Positions 18,101-27,375 of a DNA stretch of 64,000 bases are shown here, one piece after another. The DNA is from Alicycliphilus denitrificans K601. Its GTDB lineage: Bacteria; Pseudomonadota; Gammaproteobacteria; Burkholderiales; Burkholderiaceae_C. Below the pieces are notes generated by a model. That model had not been told where the DNA came from. It did not search any database and was given only the letters and a program-made list of their open reading frames with translations. Location of the stretch: contig NC_015422.1 in assembly GCF_000204645.1 (NCBI RefSeq), forward strand, positions 4,596,001 to 4,660,000, read 5' to 3'. Numbering within the stretch: the stretch's first letter is position 1; every line of letters starts with the position of its first letter. Both the position numbers and the translations under genes were made by a program.

Positions 18101-18704
18101 CCAGCCCATCACCACCGAGCCCAAGCTGCGCGAGTACGACAAGCAGCCCATCGTGGCGGTGGCCACGGGCCGCTACCTGGGGCGCGACGACATCGACGAC
18201 ACGCAGGTGCAGTCCATCGCCGCCATCCGCGATCCGCTGACGGCCACGGGCTGGGGCGTGGTGCGCACCAGCAGCGCCTTCAAGAAGGTCACGATCGCCA
18301 AGACCGGCACCACCGCCAGCGGCGCGGCGGTCACGGTGGACTGGGCCACGGGCGGCGGCTGGTGGGCCGACCTGCCCACCGGGGGCGAGCGCGTGGCCAT
18401 GCCCATGGAGTGGGACGGCGCGCGGCTGCTGGCGGCCACCACTCTTCCGGACGGCAATCAGTGCAAGTCGGGCGGCGCGTCGTGGCTGTATTCGTTCGGC
18501 CTGGCGGGCGGCGCGACCAAGGGCGAGCAGTACAGCCCGGACACGCTGATCGTCGGCTTCAGCGTGGTGACCACCGACGATGGCAAGCCCAAGATCATCG
18601 TGCGCACCAGCGGCAACAAGACCGACGTGAAGGACGGCACGGGCCTGGGCGGCGGCACGACGATCAAGCGCGCGCGGCGGGTTTCGTGGCGGGAGCTGAA
18701 TTAG
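15144..18704 (+). CDS. pilY1: PilY1 (PilC) type IV pilus tip adhesin
   Basis: The 1186-aa protein has a signal peptide (about 1-34), then a von Willebrand A-like segment starting PNLMVILDDSGSMG; the MIDAS residues D60, S62 and S64 are present. A variable central part follows. The C-terminal beta-propeller begins near residue 760 with VVYVGANDGMLHALDAATGE. It has conserved propeller repeats (LVGGLNKGGRAYYALDVTDP, AFGSGYNN, FYAGDLLGNLWRFD). PilY1 sits at the pilus tip and controls extension/retraction and surface sensing. The N-terminal half (about 15350-16850) is clearly less GC-rich and uses more A/T-ending codons than the C-terminal half, suggesting recombination of the exposed adhesin part. 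Confidence 0.93.
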   Translation: MTAHPLQPMPRPIARAVRLLAAMAVAAASIAHAAQTQIADEPLITQAEFKPKPNLMVILDDSGSMGSDYMPDVANYATSRFGLYTPQCNGVAYDPSYSYTPPRKSDGTSYDPAVFTAALADGFDSTSTSVDLTGNSRTLTVTMDTAVGSSATTFTFRSNNTAALGAGSFPPGVKVKLTGGGSRVIEGTVDTWTYDAGTDKGTLKLKNITTASGTGTATAWTATFAGQFYFTYRGSEPKLGYTYDTSGTVQDNTFRNQCNLSRTSAWGTANGNVFEFNVITAESPEAIKTNYANWYSYYRTRQLLMRTAMGQALGPLGEDYRIGFMTINKRSKASGTGDAEFRPVIDFNAAHKADFYSSLYTSAASGSTPLRGALSTAGRYFAKNLSSQKTDPMQYACQRNFSLLTTDGYWNETFNGNGGLGAATIGNADGGAGAPYQDSHSNTLADVAYYYYATDLRNGTPGSAACTGAPVNGNPGQDVCANIVAPSGKDTATHQHMTTFTIGLGVIGNKAFTTDEAAIKNITWDEPVNNTITTVDDLWHASINGRGQHYSAQDAQQLSTAIQGIVTAIQDVTGAGSATATSTLDLVQGDGNIAFEASYTTGSWFGDVQARELDSHTAAVKAGDPKWSARAKLDAKSAASRKIYFKNGTALSEFTWDNLTTALKANFQDLCASPARLTQCATLSTGNKTTVNGGAELVAYLRGDRTKEATATNATAPLFRERKSVLGDIINSKPVHVGKPPFGYTDAGYAAFKTSQVNRKKVVYVGANDGMLHALDAATGEELWAYVPTAVMPNLYKLADVKYGSNTSQPHTYFVDGKTVQGDVYINGAWKTILVGGLNKGGRAYYALDVTDPDAPEALWEFTDDNLGLTYSDPVISKLADGTWTVAFGSGYNNVSPGDGKGRLFVVNAATGAVLRDIPTTAGSTATPSGMAKINVWVKSLSDNTAQRFYAGDLLGNLWRFDVDDLVAPKKGALLLARMQDASGNAQPITTEPKLREYDKQPIVAVATGRYLGRDDIDDTQVQSIAAIRDPLTATGWGVVRTSSAFKKVTIAKTGTTASGAAVTVDWATGGGWWADLPTGGERVAMPMEWDGARLLAATTLPDGNQCKSGGASWLYSFGLAGGATKGEQYSPDTLIVGFSVVTTDDGKPKIIVRTSGNKTDVKDGTGLGGGTTIKRARRVSWRELN

Positions 18705-18710
18705 CCGAAG

Positions 18711-18765
18711 CTATCAAAAAGTGAGCTTCAAGCGCTTTATGGGCAAGCGCTATAGGCCATTTTGA
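18711..18765 (+). repeat. Dispersed palindromic repeat, copy 4 (pilY1-TetR junction)
   Basis: CTATCAAAAAGTGAGCTTCA, AGCGCTTTATGGGCAAGCGCT and AGGCCATTTTGATG: one of the clearest copies, with AGCGCTT/AAGCGCT arms. It lies at the convergent 3' ends of pilY1 and the TetR gene and provides the last codons and stop of the TetR gene. Confidence 0.8.
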
Positions 18766-19439
18766 TGTGCATTTTCTGAGGCAATCCGCTCGCGCGGATC
18801 GAGCAGTTCGCACAGCAGCTCCACATGGCTGCTGCGCAGGCAATCCAGCCCCATGGCGGGCTCATGGCCCAGGATCATCTGCGTCAGCAGCGCGTACATC
18901 ACGGGCGCTATCACCAGCCAGGGCTCGCGCACGATGACGCTGGGCGGCAGGCCGAGCCGCGCGGCATGGGTGCGCAGCATGTCGGCGAGCAAGGCCATGT
19001 TGGGCCGCACCACGTTGTGCTCCCACAGTTCCACCAGGTCCTTCACGCGGCCCCGCTCCGCCGCCAGCAGGCGCAGCGTGACCACCGCGGCGGGCCGCTC
19101 CAGCAGCCCCGCGTACAGCCTGTCCACCAGCCATTGCGCAAAGGCCCGCGTGCCGGCCTCGACGGGCGGCACGGGCGGCTCCTGCCACTCGGGGGGCGCC
19201 AGGGAACGGTGGAGCAGGGCCTCAAAGATCACGTCCTTGCTGGCGAAATGCGCATACAGCCCCCCCTTCGACAGGCCGCAGCGGCGGCCGATGTCGTCCA
19301 TCGTGGTGGCGGCGAAGCCGCGTTCGGAAAACTCCACCAGGGCCGCATCCAGGATCTGCGCAACGCGCACCTGTGGCGCCAGGCGCCGCCGCGCCGGCGG
19401 GGCCGAGGCAGCGCAGGAAGGCTGGATAGGTTGCTGCAT
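18750..19439 (-). CDS. TetR-family transcriptional regulator
   Basis: The 229-aa protein has a standard TetR N-terminal HTH (ILDAALVEFSERGFAATTMDDIGRRCGLSKGGLYAHF, about residues 30-65, here shown in part). The ligand domain contains PMALLADMLRTHAAR-like helices. ATG 19439 is preferred over 19451 because of an AGAGA upstream. It is divergent from phaC. A palindrome (19484-19499) just upstream is the likely self-operator. The C-terminal HQNGL and its TAG stop are encoded by a copy of the dispersed repeat. The inducer is unknown; control of the phaC...ackA run is inferred from position. Confidence 0.85.
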   Translation of the reverse strand: MQQPIQPSCAASAPPARRRLAPQVRVAQILDAALVEFSERGFAATTMDDIGRRCGLSKGGLYAHFASKDVIFEALLHRSLAPPEWQEPPVPPVEAGTRAFAQWLVDRLYAGLLERPAAVVTLRLLAAERGRVKDLVELWEHNVVRPNMALLADMLRTHAARLGLPPSVIVREPWLVIAPVMYALLTQMILGHEPAMGLDCLRSSHVELLCELLDPRERIASENAHQNGL

Positions 19440-19483
19440 GGTGTCTCTCATCGTGGTCTGGCCGGTATTTTGACCGTTTTGAC

Positions 19484-19499
19484 TACCGACCAGTCGGTA
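19484..19499. promoter_or_regulatory. Probable TetR operator palindrome
   Basis: TACCGACCAGTCGGTA is a near-perfect inverted repeat, the length and form of TetR-family sites. It overlaps the likely transcription start of the TetR gene and lies upstream of the FNR-type box of phaC. A related half-site (CCGGTATTT at 19462-19470) lies nearer the TetR start. Confidence 0.6.
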
Positions 19500-19515
19500 T
19501 TTAAAATGCGCTAAT

Positions 19516-19556
19516 TTGACGACCGTCAAATCAAACACGCGCAACGCGCCTAAAGT
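19516..19556 (+). promoter_or_regulatory. FNR-type box and -10 element of the phaC operon
   Basis: TTGACGACCGTCAA (19516-19529) is a 5-4-5 palindrome of the FNR/Anr/Dnr type. TAAAGT (19551-19556) lies 31 bases downstream, centre to centre, which puts the box at about -41.5, the class II activator position. phaC starts at 19598. On the opposite strand the same palindrome offers a TTGACG -35 for the TetR gene. Confidence 0.6.
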
Positions 19557-19597
19557 CGCCAGGGCGCTCCCCGAACACCCGCCGAAGGACCCGTTTC

Positions 19598-21340
19598 ATG
19601 CCCGACACCTTTTCCGCAGCGGCGCTGGCCGACCAACTGGATACGCAGTTCCACGCCGCGCTGGCGCGCCGGTTCTTCTCGCTCTCCCCGGCTGCGGGCA
19701 TGCTGGCCGCCAGCGACTGGGCGCTGCACCTGGCCGTGTCGCCCGGCAAATGCATGGCCCTGGCCCGCCTGGCCCTGCGCCAGAGCGAGGAGCTGGCCGG
19801 CTACGCCCGCGAACGCATGACCGCCGGCGCCGACCCGCAGCTGCGCCATGGCGTGCAGCCCCCGGCCCAGGACAGGCGCTTTGCGGCGCCCGAATGGCAG
19901 CAGTGGCCGTTCAACTACATGCACCAGTCGTTCCTGCTCACCCAGCAGTGGTGGGCCGCCGCCACGCACGGCGTGAAGGGCGTGGAGAAGCACCACGAGA
20001 ACGTGGTGGCGTTCGCCGCCCGCCAGCTGCTGGACGTCTTCTCGCCCGGCAACCAGCTGGCCACCAACCCGGTGGTGCTGCAGCGCACGCTGCAGCAGGG
20101 CGGCGCCAACCTGCTGCGCGGCGCGCTCAATGCGGCCGACGACCTGCAGCGCCTGGCCGCGGGCAAGCCCCCCGCGGGCACGGAGGACTTCGTGGTCGGC
20201 CGCGACGTGGCCGTCACGCCGGGCAAGGTGGTGCTGCGAAACCGCCTGGTGGAGCTGATCCAGTACACGCCCACGACCGAGGCCGTGCACCCCGAGCCGG
20301 TCCTGATCGTGCCGGCCTGGATCATGAAGTACTACATCCTGGACCTGTCGCCGCACAACTCGCTCATCCGCTACCTGGTGGACCAGGGCCATACGGTGTT
20401 CTGCCTGTCCTGGAAGAACCCCGGCTACGAGGACCGCGACCTGGGCTTGGACGACTACCTCAAGCTGGGCTTTCACGCCGCGCTCGACGCCGTCAACGCC
20501 ATCGTCCCCAAGCGCAAGGTGCACGCCACGGGCTACTGCCTGGGCGGCACCCTGCTGGCCATCGCCGCCGCCGCGATGGCGCGCGACGGCGACGCGCGCC
20601 TGGCCTCGCTGTCGCTGTTCGCGGCGCAGACCGATTTTTCCGAGCCGGGCGAGCTGGGCCTGTTCATCGACGAGAGCCAGGTCAACCTGCTGGAGGCGCA
20701 GATGACCCAGACCGGCTACCTCAAGGCCAGCCAGATGGCGGGCGCGTTCCAGATGCTGCGCTCCTACGACCTGCTGTGGTCGCGCCTGGTCAATGAATAC
20801 CTGCTGGGCGAGCGCACCCCGATGAACGACCTGATGGCCTGGAACGCCGACGCCACGCGCATGCCGGCCAGGATGCACGCGCAGTACCTGCGCCGGCTGC
20901 TCCTCGACGACGACCTGAGCCGGGGCCGCTACCCCGTGGGCGGCAAGCCGGTCTCGCTCAGCGACATCACGCTGCCCATCTTCATGGTGGGCACGCTCAC
21001 CGACCACGTCGCGCCCTGGCGCTCGGTGCACAAGCTGCACCACCTGACCACGACCGAGATCACCTTCGCCCTGACCAGCGGCGGACACAACGCCGGCATC
21101 GTCAACCCGCCGGGCAACCCGCGGCGCCACTACCAGCTGCGCACACGGCCCGCCGGCGGCAACTACATGGCGCCCGACGACTGGCTGGCGGCGGCGCCTG
21201 CCGCGCAGGGCTCGTGGTGGCCCGCCTGGCAGGAGTGGCTGCAGGCACGCTCGGGCAAGCCCGTTGCACCGCCGCACATGGGCGCACGCGGCTACAAGGC
21301 GGGCGCCGACGCGCCGGGCCACTACGTACTGGAAAAATGA
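19598..21340 (+). CDS. phaC: Poly(3-hydroxyalkanoate) synthase (PhaC-like)
   Basis: The 580-aa class I-type synthase polymerises (R)-3-hydroxyacyl-CoA into storage polyester. The lipase-like box GYCLGG holds catalytic C314, with Asp in GTLTDHVAPW (D469) and His in SGGHNAGIVNPP (H497), so the triad is complete. PAWIMKYYILDLSPHNSLI and the FCLSWKNP region are typical PhaC. It does not sit with phaA/phaB but heads a run with fabI, pta and ackA. In Burkholderiales this second PhaC type recurs in such low-oxygen gene groups (family knowledge). It overlaps fabI by 4 bp. Confidence 0.92.
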   Translation: MPDTFSAAALADQLDTQFHAALARRFFSLSPAAGMLAASDWALHLAVSPGKCMALARLALRQSEELAGYARERMTAGADPQLRHGVQPPAQDRRFAAPEWQQWPFNYMHQSFLLTQQWWAAATHGVKGVEKHHENVVAFAARQLLDVFSPGNQLATNPVVLQRTLQQGGANLLRGALNAADDLQRLAAGKPPAGTEDFVVGRDVAVTPGKVVLRNRLVELIQYTPTTEAVHPEPVLIVPAWIMKYYILDLSPHNSLIRYLVDQGHTVFCLSWKNPGYEDRDLGLDDYLKLGFHAALDAVNAIVPKRKVHATGYCLGGTLLAIAAAAMARDGDARLASLSLFAAQTDFSEPGELGLFIDESQVNLLEAQMTQTGYLKASQMAGAFQMLRSYDLLWSRLVNEYLLGERTPMNDLMAWNADATRMPARMHAQYLRRLLLDDDLSRGRYPVGGKPVSLSDITLPIFMVGTLTDHVAPWRSVHKLHHLTTTEITFALTSGGHNAGIVNPPGNPRRHYQLRTRPAGGNYMAPDDWLAAAPAAQGSWWPAWQEWLQARSGKPVAPPHMGARGYKAGADAPGHYVLEK

Positions 21341-22110
21341 GCATGACCCGGAACCTGCAAGGCAAGAAGGGGCTGGTGGTCGGCATTGCGAACGAAAGCA
21401 GCATCGCCTGGGGCTGCGCGCGTGCCTTCCACGCCGCCGGCGCCGACCTCGCCATCACCTGGCTCAACGACAAGGCAAGGCCCTATGTGCAGCCGCTTGC
21501 CGAGCGGCTGGAGGCCGGCATACAGATGCCGCTGGACGTGGAGCAGCCTGGCCAGCTGGAGGCGGTGTTCGACACCATCACCCGGCAATGGGGGCGGCTG
21601 GACTTCGTGCTGCACTCCATTGCCTTTGCCCCGGCCGCCGACCTGCATGGCCGCGTGATCGACTGCTCGCGCGAGGGTTTCGCGCGCGCCATGGACGTCT
21701 CCTGCCATTCCTTCCTGCGCATGGCCCGGCTGGCCGAGCCGCTGATGCCGCAAGGCGGCAGCCTGCTGACCATGAGCTACCTGGGCGCGGCGGAGGTCAT
21801 CGACAACTACGGGCTCATGGGCCCCGTCAAGGCAGCGCTGGAGTCCGGCGTGCGCTACATGGCCACGGAGCTCGGCCCCAAGGGCATACGCGTGAACGCC
21901 GTATCGCCCGGCCCGCTGGCCACGCGCGCGGCATCGGGCATTGCGCAGTTCGACCAGCTCATGGCCGACGCCGTGCAGCGCGCACCGCTGGGCCGCCTGG
22001 TGGACATTGACGACGTGGGAGCGCTGTGCGCCTTCCTGGCGGGCAATACGGCGCGTTCGATCACTGGCAGCACGCTGTACGTGGATGCCGGCGTGCACAT
22101 CATGGGTTGA
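21337..22110 (+). CDS. fabI: Enoyl-ACP reductase FabI (SDR family)
   Basis: The 257-aa protein reduces trans-2-enoyl-ACP with NADH. The modified Rossmann motif GIANESSIAWG and the active-site pair Y158-x6-K165 (YGLMGPVK) are specific for FabI. VDAGVHIMG closes the protein. The ATG at 21337 overlaps the phaC stop; a second ATG at 21343 gives MTRNLQGKKG. In this setting it may be a second FabI serving a hydroxyacyl/fatty acid recycling route rather than the main housekeeping enzyme (inference). Confidence 0.92.
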   Translation: MSMTRNLQGKKGLVVGIANESSIAWGCARAFHAAGADLAITWLNDKARPYVQPLAERLEAGIQMPLDVEQPGQLEAVFDTITRQWGRLDFVLHSIAFAPAADLHGRVIDCSREGFARAMDVSCHSFLRMARLAEPLMPQGGSLLTMSYLGAAEVIDNYGLMGPVKAALESGVRYMATELGPKGIRVNAVSPGPLATRAASGIAQFDQLMADAVQRAPLGRLVDIDDVGALCAFLAGNTARSITGSTLYVDAGVHIMG

Positions 22111-22114
22111 ACAC

Positions 22115-23569
22115 ATGAACGCATACACACACACACCCGGCCGCATGCGGCACGCCGCATGCGCGGCGGCTGCGCTGCTGCTGGCGGGCTGCACATCGCT
22201 CGCCCCTCCCTACGAAGCCCCGGCCCTGCCCGTGCCGGCGCACTACGCCGGGGTGGCAGAGGCAGGCAACGCACAGGCTGCCGACATGGCCTGGCGCGAC
22301 TACTTCACCGACCCGGCCCTGCAGGCGGTGATTGAGCAGGCGCTGGCGAACAACCGCGACCTGCGCCGGGCCACGCTGCGCGTGGCCGAGGCCCGCGCCG
22401 CCTACGGCATCCAGCGCGCCGAAGAGCTGCCCAGCGTGGGCGCCAGCGCCGGCCTGATGCGCATCGGCCTGCCCGACAACCTGACCTCCCTGGCCAGCTC
22501 GCTGCCCGCCACGCTGACCAGCTACAGCGCCTTTGCCGGCATCAGCAGCTGGGAGTTGGATCTTTGGGGCCGCGTGCGCAACCTGAGCGAGGCGGCGCTG
22601 CACCAGTACTTTGCCGCCGAATGGACGCAGCGCGGCGCTGCGGTCAGCCTGGTGGCGCAGACGGCCAACGCCTGGCTGGCCCTGCGCGAAACCGACGAGC
22701 GCCTGGCCCTGGCACGGCAGGCACTGGACAACCGGGCCGAGTCGCTGCGCATCTTCAGCCGGCGCATGGAAGTGGGCGCCACTTCCCGGCTCGACCTGAC
22801 CCAGGTGCGCATGCTGCACCAGCAGGCCCGGTCCCTGGTCGCGCAACTGGAACAGCAGCGCGCCACGCAGCAGCATGCGCTCGACCTGATCGTCGGCGCG
22901 CCCACGCCCGTGGCCGCAGGAGCGCGCCTGCCCGCCACCGACGCCCTGCGCCCCCTGCCCGCGGGCCTGCCCTCGGACCTGCTCACACGCCGCCCCGACA
23001 TACAGGCCGCCGAGCAGCAGCTGCGCGCAGCCCATGCACAGATCGGCGTGGCGCGTGCGGCCTTCCTGCCGTCGATCTCCCTCACGGCCATGGCCGGCAG
23101 CGCCAGCGGCGAGCTGAGCGACCTGTTTGGCAGCGGCACCGGGGCCTGGCTGTTCCGGCCCGCCATCAGCGTGCCCCTTTTCACGGCGGGCAAGCTCCAG
23201 AACAACCTGAACCTGGCCGAGGTGCGGCGCGACGCCGCCGTGGTGCAGTACGAGCAGGCCATACAGGGCGCGTTCCGCGATGTGTCCGACGCGCTGGCCA
23301 CGCAGGCGGGCCTGACGCAGCAGGTGCAGGTGCTGGACGACATGCTCGCCACCCAGGTCGAGCGCGCACGCCTGTCACGCCTGCGCTATGACAACGGCGC
23401 CGCGCGCTTCCTCGAAGTGCTGGACGCCGAGCGCGACCTGCTGGCCACGGCGCAGCAACTGACGCAGACCCGGCGCGCCCTGCTGTCCAGCCGCGTTGCG
23501 CTGTATGCCGCCCTGGGCGGCGGCGCAGACCCCTCCCCCGTATCCATGAATCCGAGCGCTACACCATGA
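22115..23569 (+). CDS. Outer membrane efflux lipoprotein (NodT/OprM family)
   Basis: The 484-aa protein has a lipoprotein signal, lipobox LAGC with C26. Two OEP repeats follow ([42 protein letters not shown]), and [12 protein letters not shown] and [19 protein letters not shown] are family hallmarks. It forms the trimeric outer membrane channel of a tripartite exporter. It starts 5 bp after fabI and overlaps the HlyD gene by 4 bp, so exporter and fabI share one transcript. Confidence 0.92.
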   Translation: MNAYTHTPGRMRHAACAAAALLLAGCTSLAPPYEAPALPVPAHYAGVAEAGNAQAADMAWRDYFTDPALQAVIEQALANNRDLRRATLRVAEARAAYGIQRAEELPSVGASAGLMRIGLPDNLTSLASSLPATLTSYSAFAGISSWELDLWGRVRNLSEAALHQYFAAEWTQRGAAVSLVAQTANAWLALRETDERLALARQALDNRAESLRIFSRRMEVGATSRLDLTQVRMLHQQARSLVAQLEQQRATQQHALDLIVGAPTPVAAGARLPATDALRPLPAGLPSDLLTRRPDIQAAEQQLRAAHAQIGVARAAFLPSISLTAMAGSASGELSDLFGSGTGAWLFRPAISVPLFTAGKLQNNLNLAEVRRDAAVVQYEQAIQGAFRDVSDALATQAGLTQQVQVLDDMLATQVERARLSRLRYDNGAARFLEVLDAERDLLATAQQLTQTRRALLSSRVALYAALGGGADPSPVSMNPSATP

Positions 23570-24636
23570 ACCCGACCGTCAAAAAATGGATTCCCGCCGC
23601 CATCGCGGTGGCGCTGGCCGTGAGCGGCTATGTCTACTGGACCGGCCACCGCGACGCCGGGCCGGGCGAAGGCTTCGTGAGCGGCAACGGCCGCATCGAG
23701 GCGACCGAGGTGGATGTGGCCACCAAGCTGGCGGGCCGCGTGCAGGCCATCCTGGTGGACGAGGGCACCTTCGTCAAGGCCGGACAGGTCCTGGCGCGCA
23801 TGGACATCGGCAGCCTGCAGGCCCAGCGCGAAGAGGCCGCCGCGCGTCAGGTGCAGGCCAAGACCGCCGTCGACACCGCACGCGCCCAGGTGGTGCTGCG
23901 CGAGAGCGACCTGCGCACCGCCGAGGCCCAGGTGGCCGCGCGCGCGGCCGAACTGGACGCCGCCGAGCGCCGCCTGGCGCGCTCCATCACGCTGGAGAAG
24001 GAGGGCGCCTCGTCCGGCCAGGAGCTGGACGACGACCGCGCCCGCGTGCGCACCCAGCGGGCCTCGCTGGACGCCGCCAAGGCCCAGGTGGCCGCTGCGC
24101 AGGCAGCGGTGACGGCGGCCAAGGCGCAGGCCACCGGCTCGGTTGCATCGACCGATGCGGCCATCGCCACTGTCGCCCGCATCGATGCCGACCTGCAGGA
24201 CGCGCAGCTGGTGGCCCCGCGCGACGGACGCGTGCAGTTCCTCGTGACCCAGCCCGGCGAGGTGCTGGGCGCCGGCGGCAAGGTGCTGAACCTGGTCGAT
24301 CTGTCCGACGTGTACATGACGTTCTTCCTGCCGGAGACCGTGGCCGGCCGCGTGGCGCTGGGCGCCGAGGTGCGCCTGGTGCTGGACGCGGTGCCGCAGT
24401 TCGTGATTCCGGCGCAGGTCAGCTTCGTCGCCAGCACGGCGCAGTTCACGCCCAAGACGGTGGAGACGGCGAGCGAGCGGCAAAAGCTCATGTTCCGCGT
24501 CAAGGCACGCATCGACCGGGCGCTGCTTGCCAAGTACCCGGAGCAGGTCAAGACAGGCCTGCCCGGCGTGGCATGGGTGCGGCTTGATGCCGACCAGCCC
24601 TGGCCCGCCAACCTGGCCAACGTCGTGCAGCCATGA
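23566..24636 (+). CDS. HlyD-family periplasmic adaptor (membrane fusion protein)
   Basis: The 356-aa protein has an N-terminal membrane anchor (about 10-26), a lipoyl half-motif ([18 protein letters not shown]), a long alpha-helical hairpin (about 75-200, Ala/Gln/Arg/Glu-rich with [23 protein letters not shown] heptads) and a beta-barrel part with [20 protein letters not shown]. It matches the YhiI/YbhG type adaptors paired with RbbA-like ABC exporters. It joins the outer membrane factor upstream and the ABC protein downstream, each by a 4-bp overlap. Confidence 0.9.
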   Translation: MNPTVKKWIPAAIAVALAVSGYVYWTGHRDAGPGEGFVSGNGRIEATEVDVATKLAGRVQAILVDEGTFVKAGQVLARMDIGSLQAQREEAAARQVQAKTAVDTARAQVVLRESDLRTAEAQVAARAAELDAAERRLARSITLEKEGASSGQELDDDRARVRTQRASLDAAKAQVAAAQAAVTAAKAQATGSVASTDAAIATVARIDADLQDAQLVAPRDGRVQFLVTQPGEVLGAGGKVLNLVDLSDVYMTFFLPETVAGRVALGAEVRLVLDAVPQFVIPAQVSFVASTAQFTPKTVETASERQKLMFRVKARIDRALLAKYPEQVKTGLPGVAWVRLDADQPWPANLANVVQP

Positions 24637-27371
24637 CGCAGAGCGAGCCCGTCGTTCGCCTGCAGGACCTGCGCCAGCAATACGGCAAGACGCAGGCGCT
24701 GGCCGGCGTCACGCTGGACGTGCCGGCCGGCTGCATGGTGGGGCTGATCGGCCCGGACGGCGTGGGCAAGTCCAGCCTGCTGTCGCTGATCGCGGGCGCG
24801 CGTGCCGTGCAGTCGGGCAGCGTGCAGGTGCTGGGCGGCGACATGGCCAGCAAGGCGCACCGCGACGCCGTCTGCCCGCGCATCGCCTACATGCCGCAGG
24901 GCCTGGGCAAGAACCTGTACCCGACGCTGTCGGTCGAGGAAAACCTGCAGTTCTTCGCGCGCCTGTTCGGCCACGGAAGCGAGGAGCGGCGCCGGCGCAT
25001 CGACGAGCTGACGCGCTCCACCGGGCTGCACCCGTTCCTGAACCGGCCGGCGGGCAAGCTCTCGGGCGGGATGAAGCAAAAGCTCGGCCTGTGCTGCGCG
25101 CTGATCCACGACCCCGACCTGCTCATCCTCGACGAGCCGACCACCGGCGTCGATCCGCTGGCGCGCTCGCAGTTCTGGGACCTGATCGATCGCATCCGCC
25201 GCCAGCGCCCCGGCATGAGCGTGATGGTGGCCACCGCCTACATGGACGAGGCACAGCGCTTTCACTGGCTGGTGGCCATGGACGAGGGCCAGGTGCTGGC
25301 CACGGGCGCGCCGCAGGAGATGCTGGAGCGCACCGGCTGCTCCTCGCTGGAGGACGCCTTCATCGCCCTCATGCCCGAGGAGAAAAAGCGCGGCCACCAG
25401 CCGGTGGTGATACCGCCGCTGCAGGTGGACGACGCAGACGTCGCCATCGAAGCCCAGGGCCTGACCATGCGCTTCGGCAACTTCACTGCGGTGGACCACG
25501 TCAACTTCCGCATCCGCCGGGGCGAGATCTTCGGCTTCCTCGGCTCCAACGGCTGCGGCAAGTCGACGACCATGAAGATGCTCACCGGCCTGCTGCCCGC
25601 GAGCGAGGGCAAGGCCTGGCTGTTCGGCAAGCCGGTCGATCCGCACGACATCGCCACGCGCCGGCGCGTGGGTTACATGTCGCAGGCGTTCTCGCTGTAT
25701 GGCGAGCTGACGGTGCGGCAGAACCTGGTGCTGCACGCGCAGCTGTTCCATGTGCCCGCCGACCAGCAGGCCGCGCGCGTGCAGGCCATGGTCGAGCGCT
25801 TTGACCTGCAGAACGACCTGGACGCCCTGCCCGAGAGCCTGCCGCTGGGCGTGCGCCAGCGCCTGTCGCTGGCCGTGGCCATGGTGCACGAGCCCGAGCT
25901 CCTGATCCTGGACGAGCCGACCTCGGGCGTGGACCCGATCGCACGCGACCGCTTCTGGCAGTTGCTGGCCGACCTGTCGCGGCGCGACCGGGTGACGATC
26001 TTCATCTCCACCCACTTCATGAACGAGGCCGCGCGCTGCGACCGCATGTCGATGATGCACGCCGGGCGCGTGCTCGACAGCGACCGGCCGGCCGCACTCA
26101 TCGCCAAGCGCGGCGCGGCGACGCTGGAAGATGCCTTCATCGGCTACCTGGTCGAGGCCGAGGGCGATGCCCCCGCGGCGGACGAGGAGCCGGCGGCCGT
26201 CGTGCAGGCCGCCCCCGCGGCAGCACATGCCAGCCCGGCGCACAGTTCGGCCTTCAGCCTGCAGCGCCTGTTCAGCTACCTGTGGCGCGAAGCGCTGGAG
26301 CTGCAGCGCGACCCGGTGCGTGCCGCGATGGCGCTGCTCGGCTCGCTGGTGCTGATGTTCGTGATCGGCTACGGCATCACGATGGACGTGGAAAACCTGC
26401 AATACGCCGTGCTCGACCGCGACCGCACGGAGGCGAGCCAGAACTACGCGCTGAACCTGTCGGGCTCGCGCTACTTCATCGAACGTCCGCCGGTCATCGA
26501 CGAGGCCGACCTCGACCGGCGCATGCGCAGCGGCGAGCTGTCGCTGGCCATTGAGATCCCGCCCGGCTTCGGGCGCGACATGCTGCGCGGGCGCCCGGTG
26601 CAGATCGCCGCCTGGATAGACGGCGCCATGCCGCAGCGCGCCGAGACCATTCGCGGCTACGTCGCCGGCCTGCACCAGCAATGGCTGCTCCAGCAGCTGC
26701 GCGAGCGCGGCATCTCCATGCCGCAGTCCGCCAGCGTGGAGACACGCTACCGCTACAACCCCGACGTGAAAAGCCTGCCCGCCATGGTGCCCGCCGTGAT
26801 TGCGCTGCTGCTGCTCATGCTGCCGGCCATGCTGACGGCGCTGGCCGTGGTGCGCGAGAAGGAGCTGGGCTCCATCATCAACCTGTACGTCACGCCGGTC
26901 ACGCGGCTGGAGTTCCTGGTCGGCAAGCAACTGCCCTACGTGGGGCTGGCGATGGTGAACTTCCTGCTCATGTGCGCCGCGTCCATCACCGTGTTCGACG
27001 TGCCCATCACCGGCAGCTTCTGGACGCTGGCGCTGGCGACGCTGGTGTATGCCGTCGTCGCCACGGGCATCGGCCTGGTGGCATCGTCCATCACCAACAG
27101 CCAGAGCGCGGCCATGTTCATCGCCCTGGTGGTGACCATGGTGCCGGCCGTGCAGTTCAGCGGGCTGCTGCACCCCGTCACCTCGCTGGAGGGCGCGGGC
27201 CGCATGATCGGCGAGATCTTCCCGGCCACCTACATGCTGATCATCAGCCGCGGCGTGTTCAGCAAGGCACTGGGCCTGCGCGAGCTGGGCAGCGTGCTGG
27301 TGCCGCTGTTGATCGCAGTGCCGGTAATCATGGGCGCGGCCGTGGCGCTGCTGAAGAAACAGGAGGCCTGA
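24633..27371 (+). CDS. Fused ABC exporter: two ATPase domains plus ABC-2 permease (RbbA/YhiH-like)
   Basis: The 912-aa protein has a first ATPase domain with Walker [10 protein letters not shown] (about 40-48), signature LSGGMKQK and [11 protein letters not shown]. The second has GSNGCGKST (about 304-312), a degenerate signature LPLGVRQR and [11 protein letters not shown]; this degeneracy is also usual in RbbA-like proteins. The C-terminal ABC-2 permease has one helix near 565-583, a periplasmic loop and about five helices from 720 on. The RbbA name reflects a reported ribosome-bound ATPase, but the genomic setting supports an exporter. Substrate unknown. Confidence 0.9.
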   Translation: MTQSEPVVRLQDLRQQYGKTQALAGVTLDVPAGCMVGLIGPDGVGKSSLLSLIAGARAVQSGSVQVLGGDMASKAHRDAVCPRIAYMPQGLGKNLYPTLSVEENLQFFARLFGHGSEERRRRIDELTRSTGLHPFLNRPAGKLSGGMKQKLGLCCALIHDPDLLILDEPTTGVDPLARSQFWDLIDRIRRQRPGMSVMVATAYMDEAQRFHWLVAMDEGQVLATGAPQEMLERTGCSSLEDAFIALMPEEKKRGHQPVVIPPLQVDDADVAIEAQGLTMRFGNFTAVDHVNFRIRRGEIFGFLGSNGCGKSTTMKMLTGLLPASEGKAWLFGKPVDPHDIATRRRVGYMSQAFSLYGELTVRQNLVLHAQLFHVPADQQAARVQAMVERFDLQNDLDALPESLPLGVRQRLSLAVAMVHEPELLILDEPTSGVDPIARDRFWQLLADLSRRDRVTIFISTHFMNEAARCDRMSMMHAGRVLDSDRPAALIAKRGAATLEDAFIGYLVEAEGDAPAADEEPAAVVQAAPAAAHASPAHSSAFSLQRLFSYLWREALELQRDPVRAAMALLGSLVLMFVIGYGITMDVENLQYAVLDRDRTEASQNYALNLSGSRYFIERPPVIDEADLDRRMRSGELSLAIEIPPGFGRDMLRGRPVQIAAWIDGAMPQRAETIRGYVAGLHQQWLLQQLRERGISMPQSASVETRYRYNPDVKSLPAMVPAVIALLLLMLPAMLTALAVVREKELGSIINLYVTPVTRLEFLVGKQLPYVGLAMVNFLLMCAASITVFDVPITGSFWTLALATLVYAVVATGIGLVASSITNSQSAAMFIALVVTMVPAVQFSGLLHPVTSLEGAGRMIGEIFPATYMLIISRGVFSKALGLRELGSVLVPLLIAVPVIMGAAVALLKKQEA

Positions 27372-27375
27372 CGGC

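Noticed and set aside
19550..21322. 590-codon open frame opposite phaC
   Set aside because: Composition typical of an antisense shadow; PhaC catalytic triad is on the plus strand.
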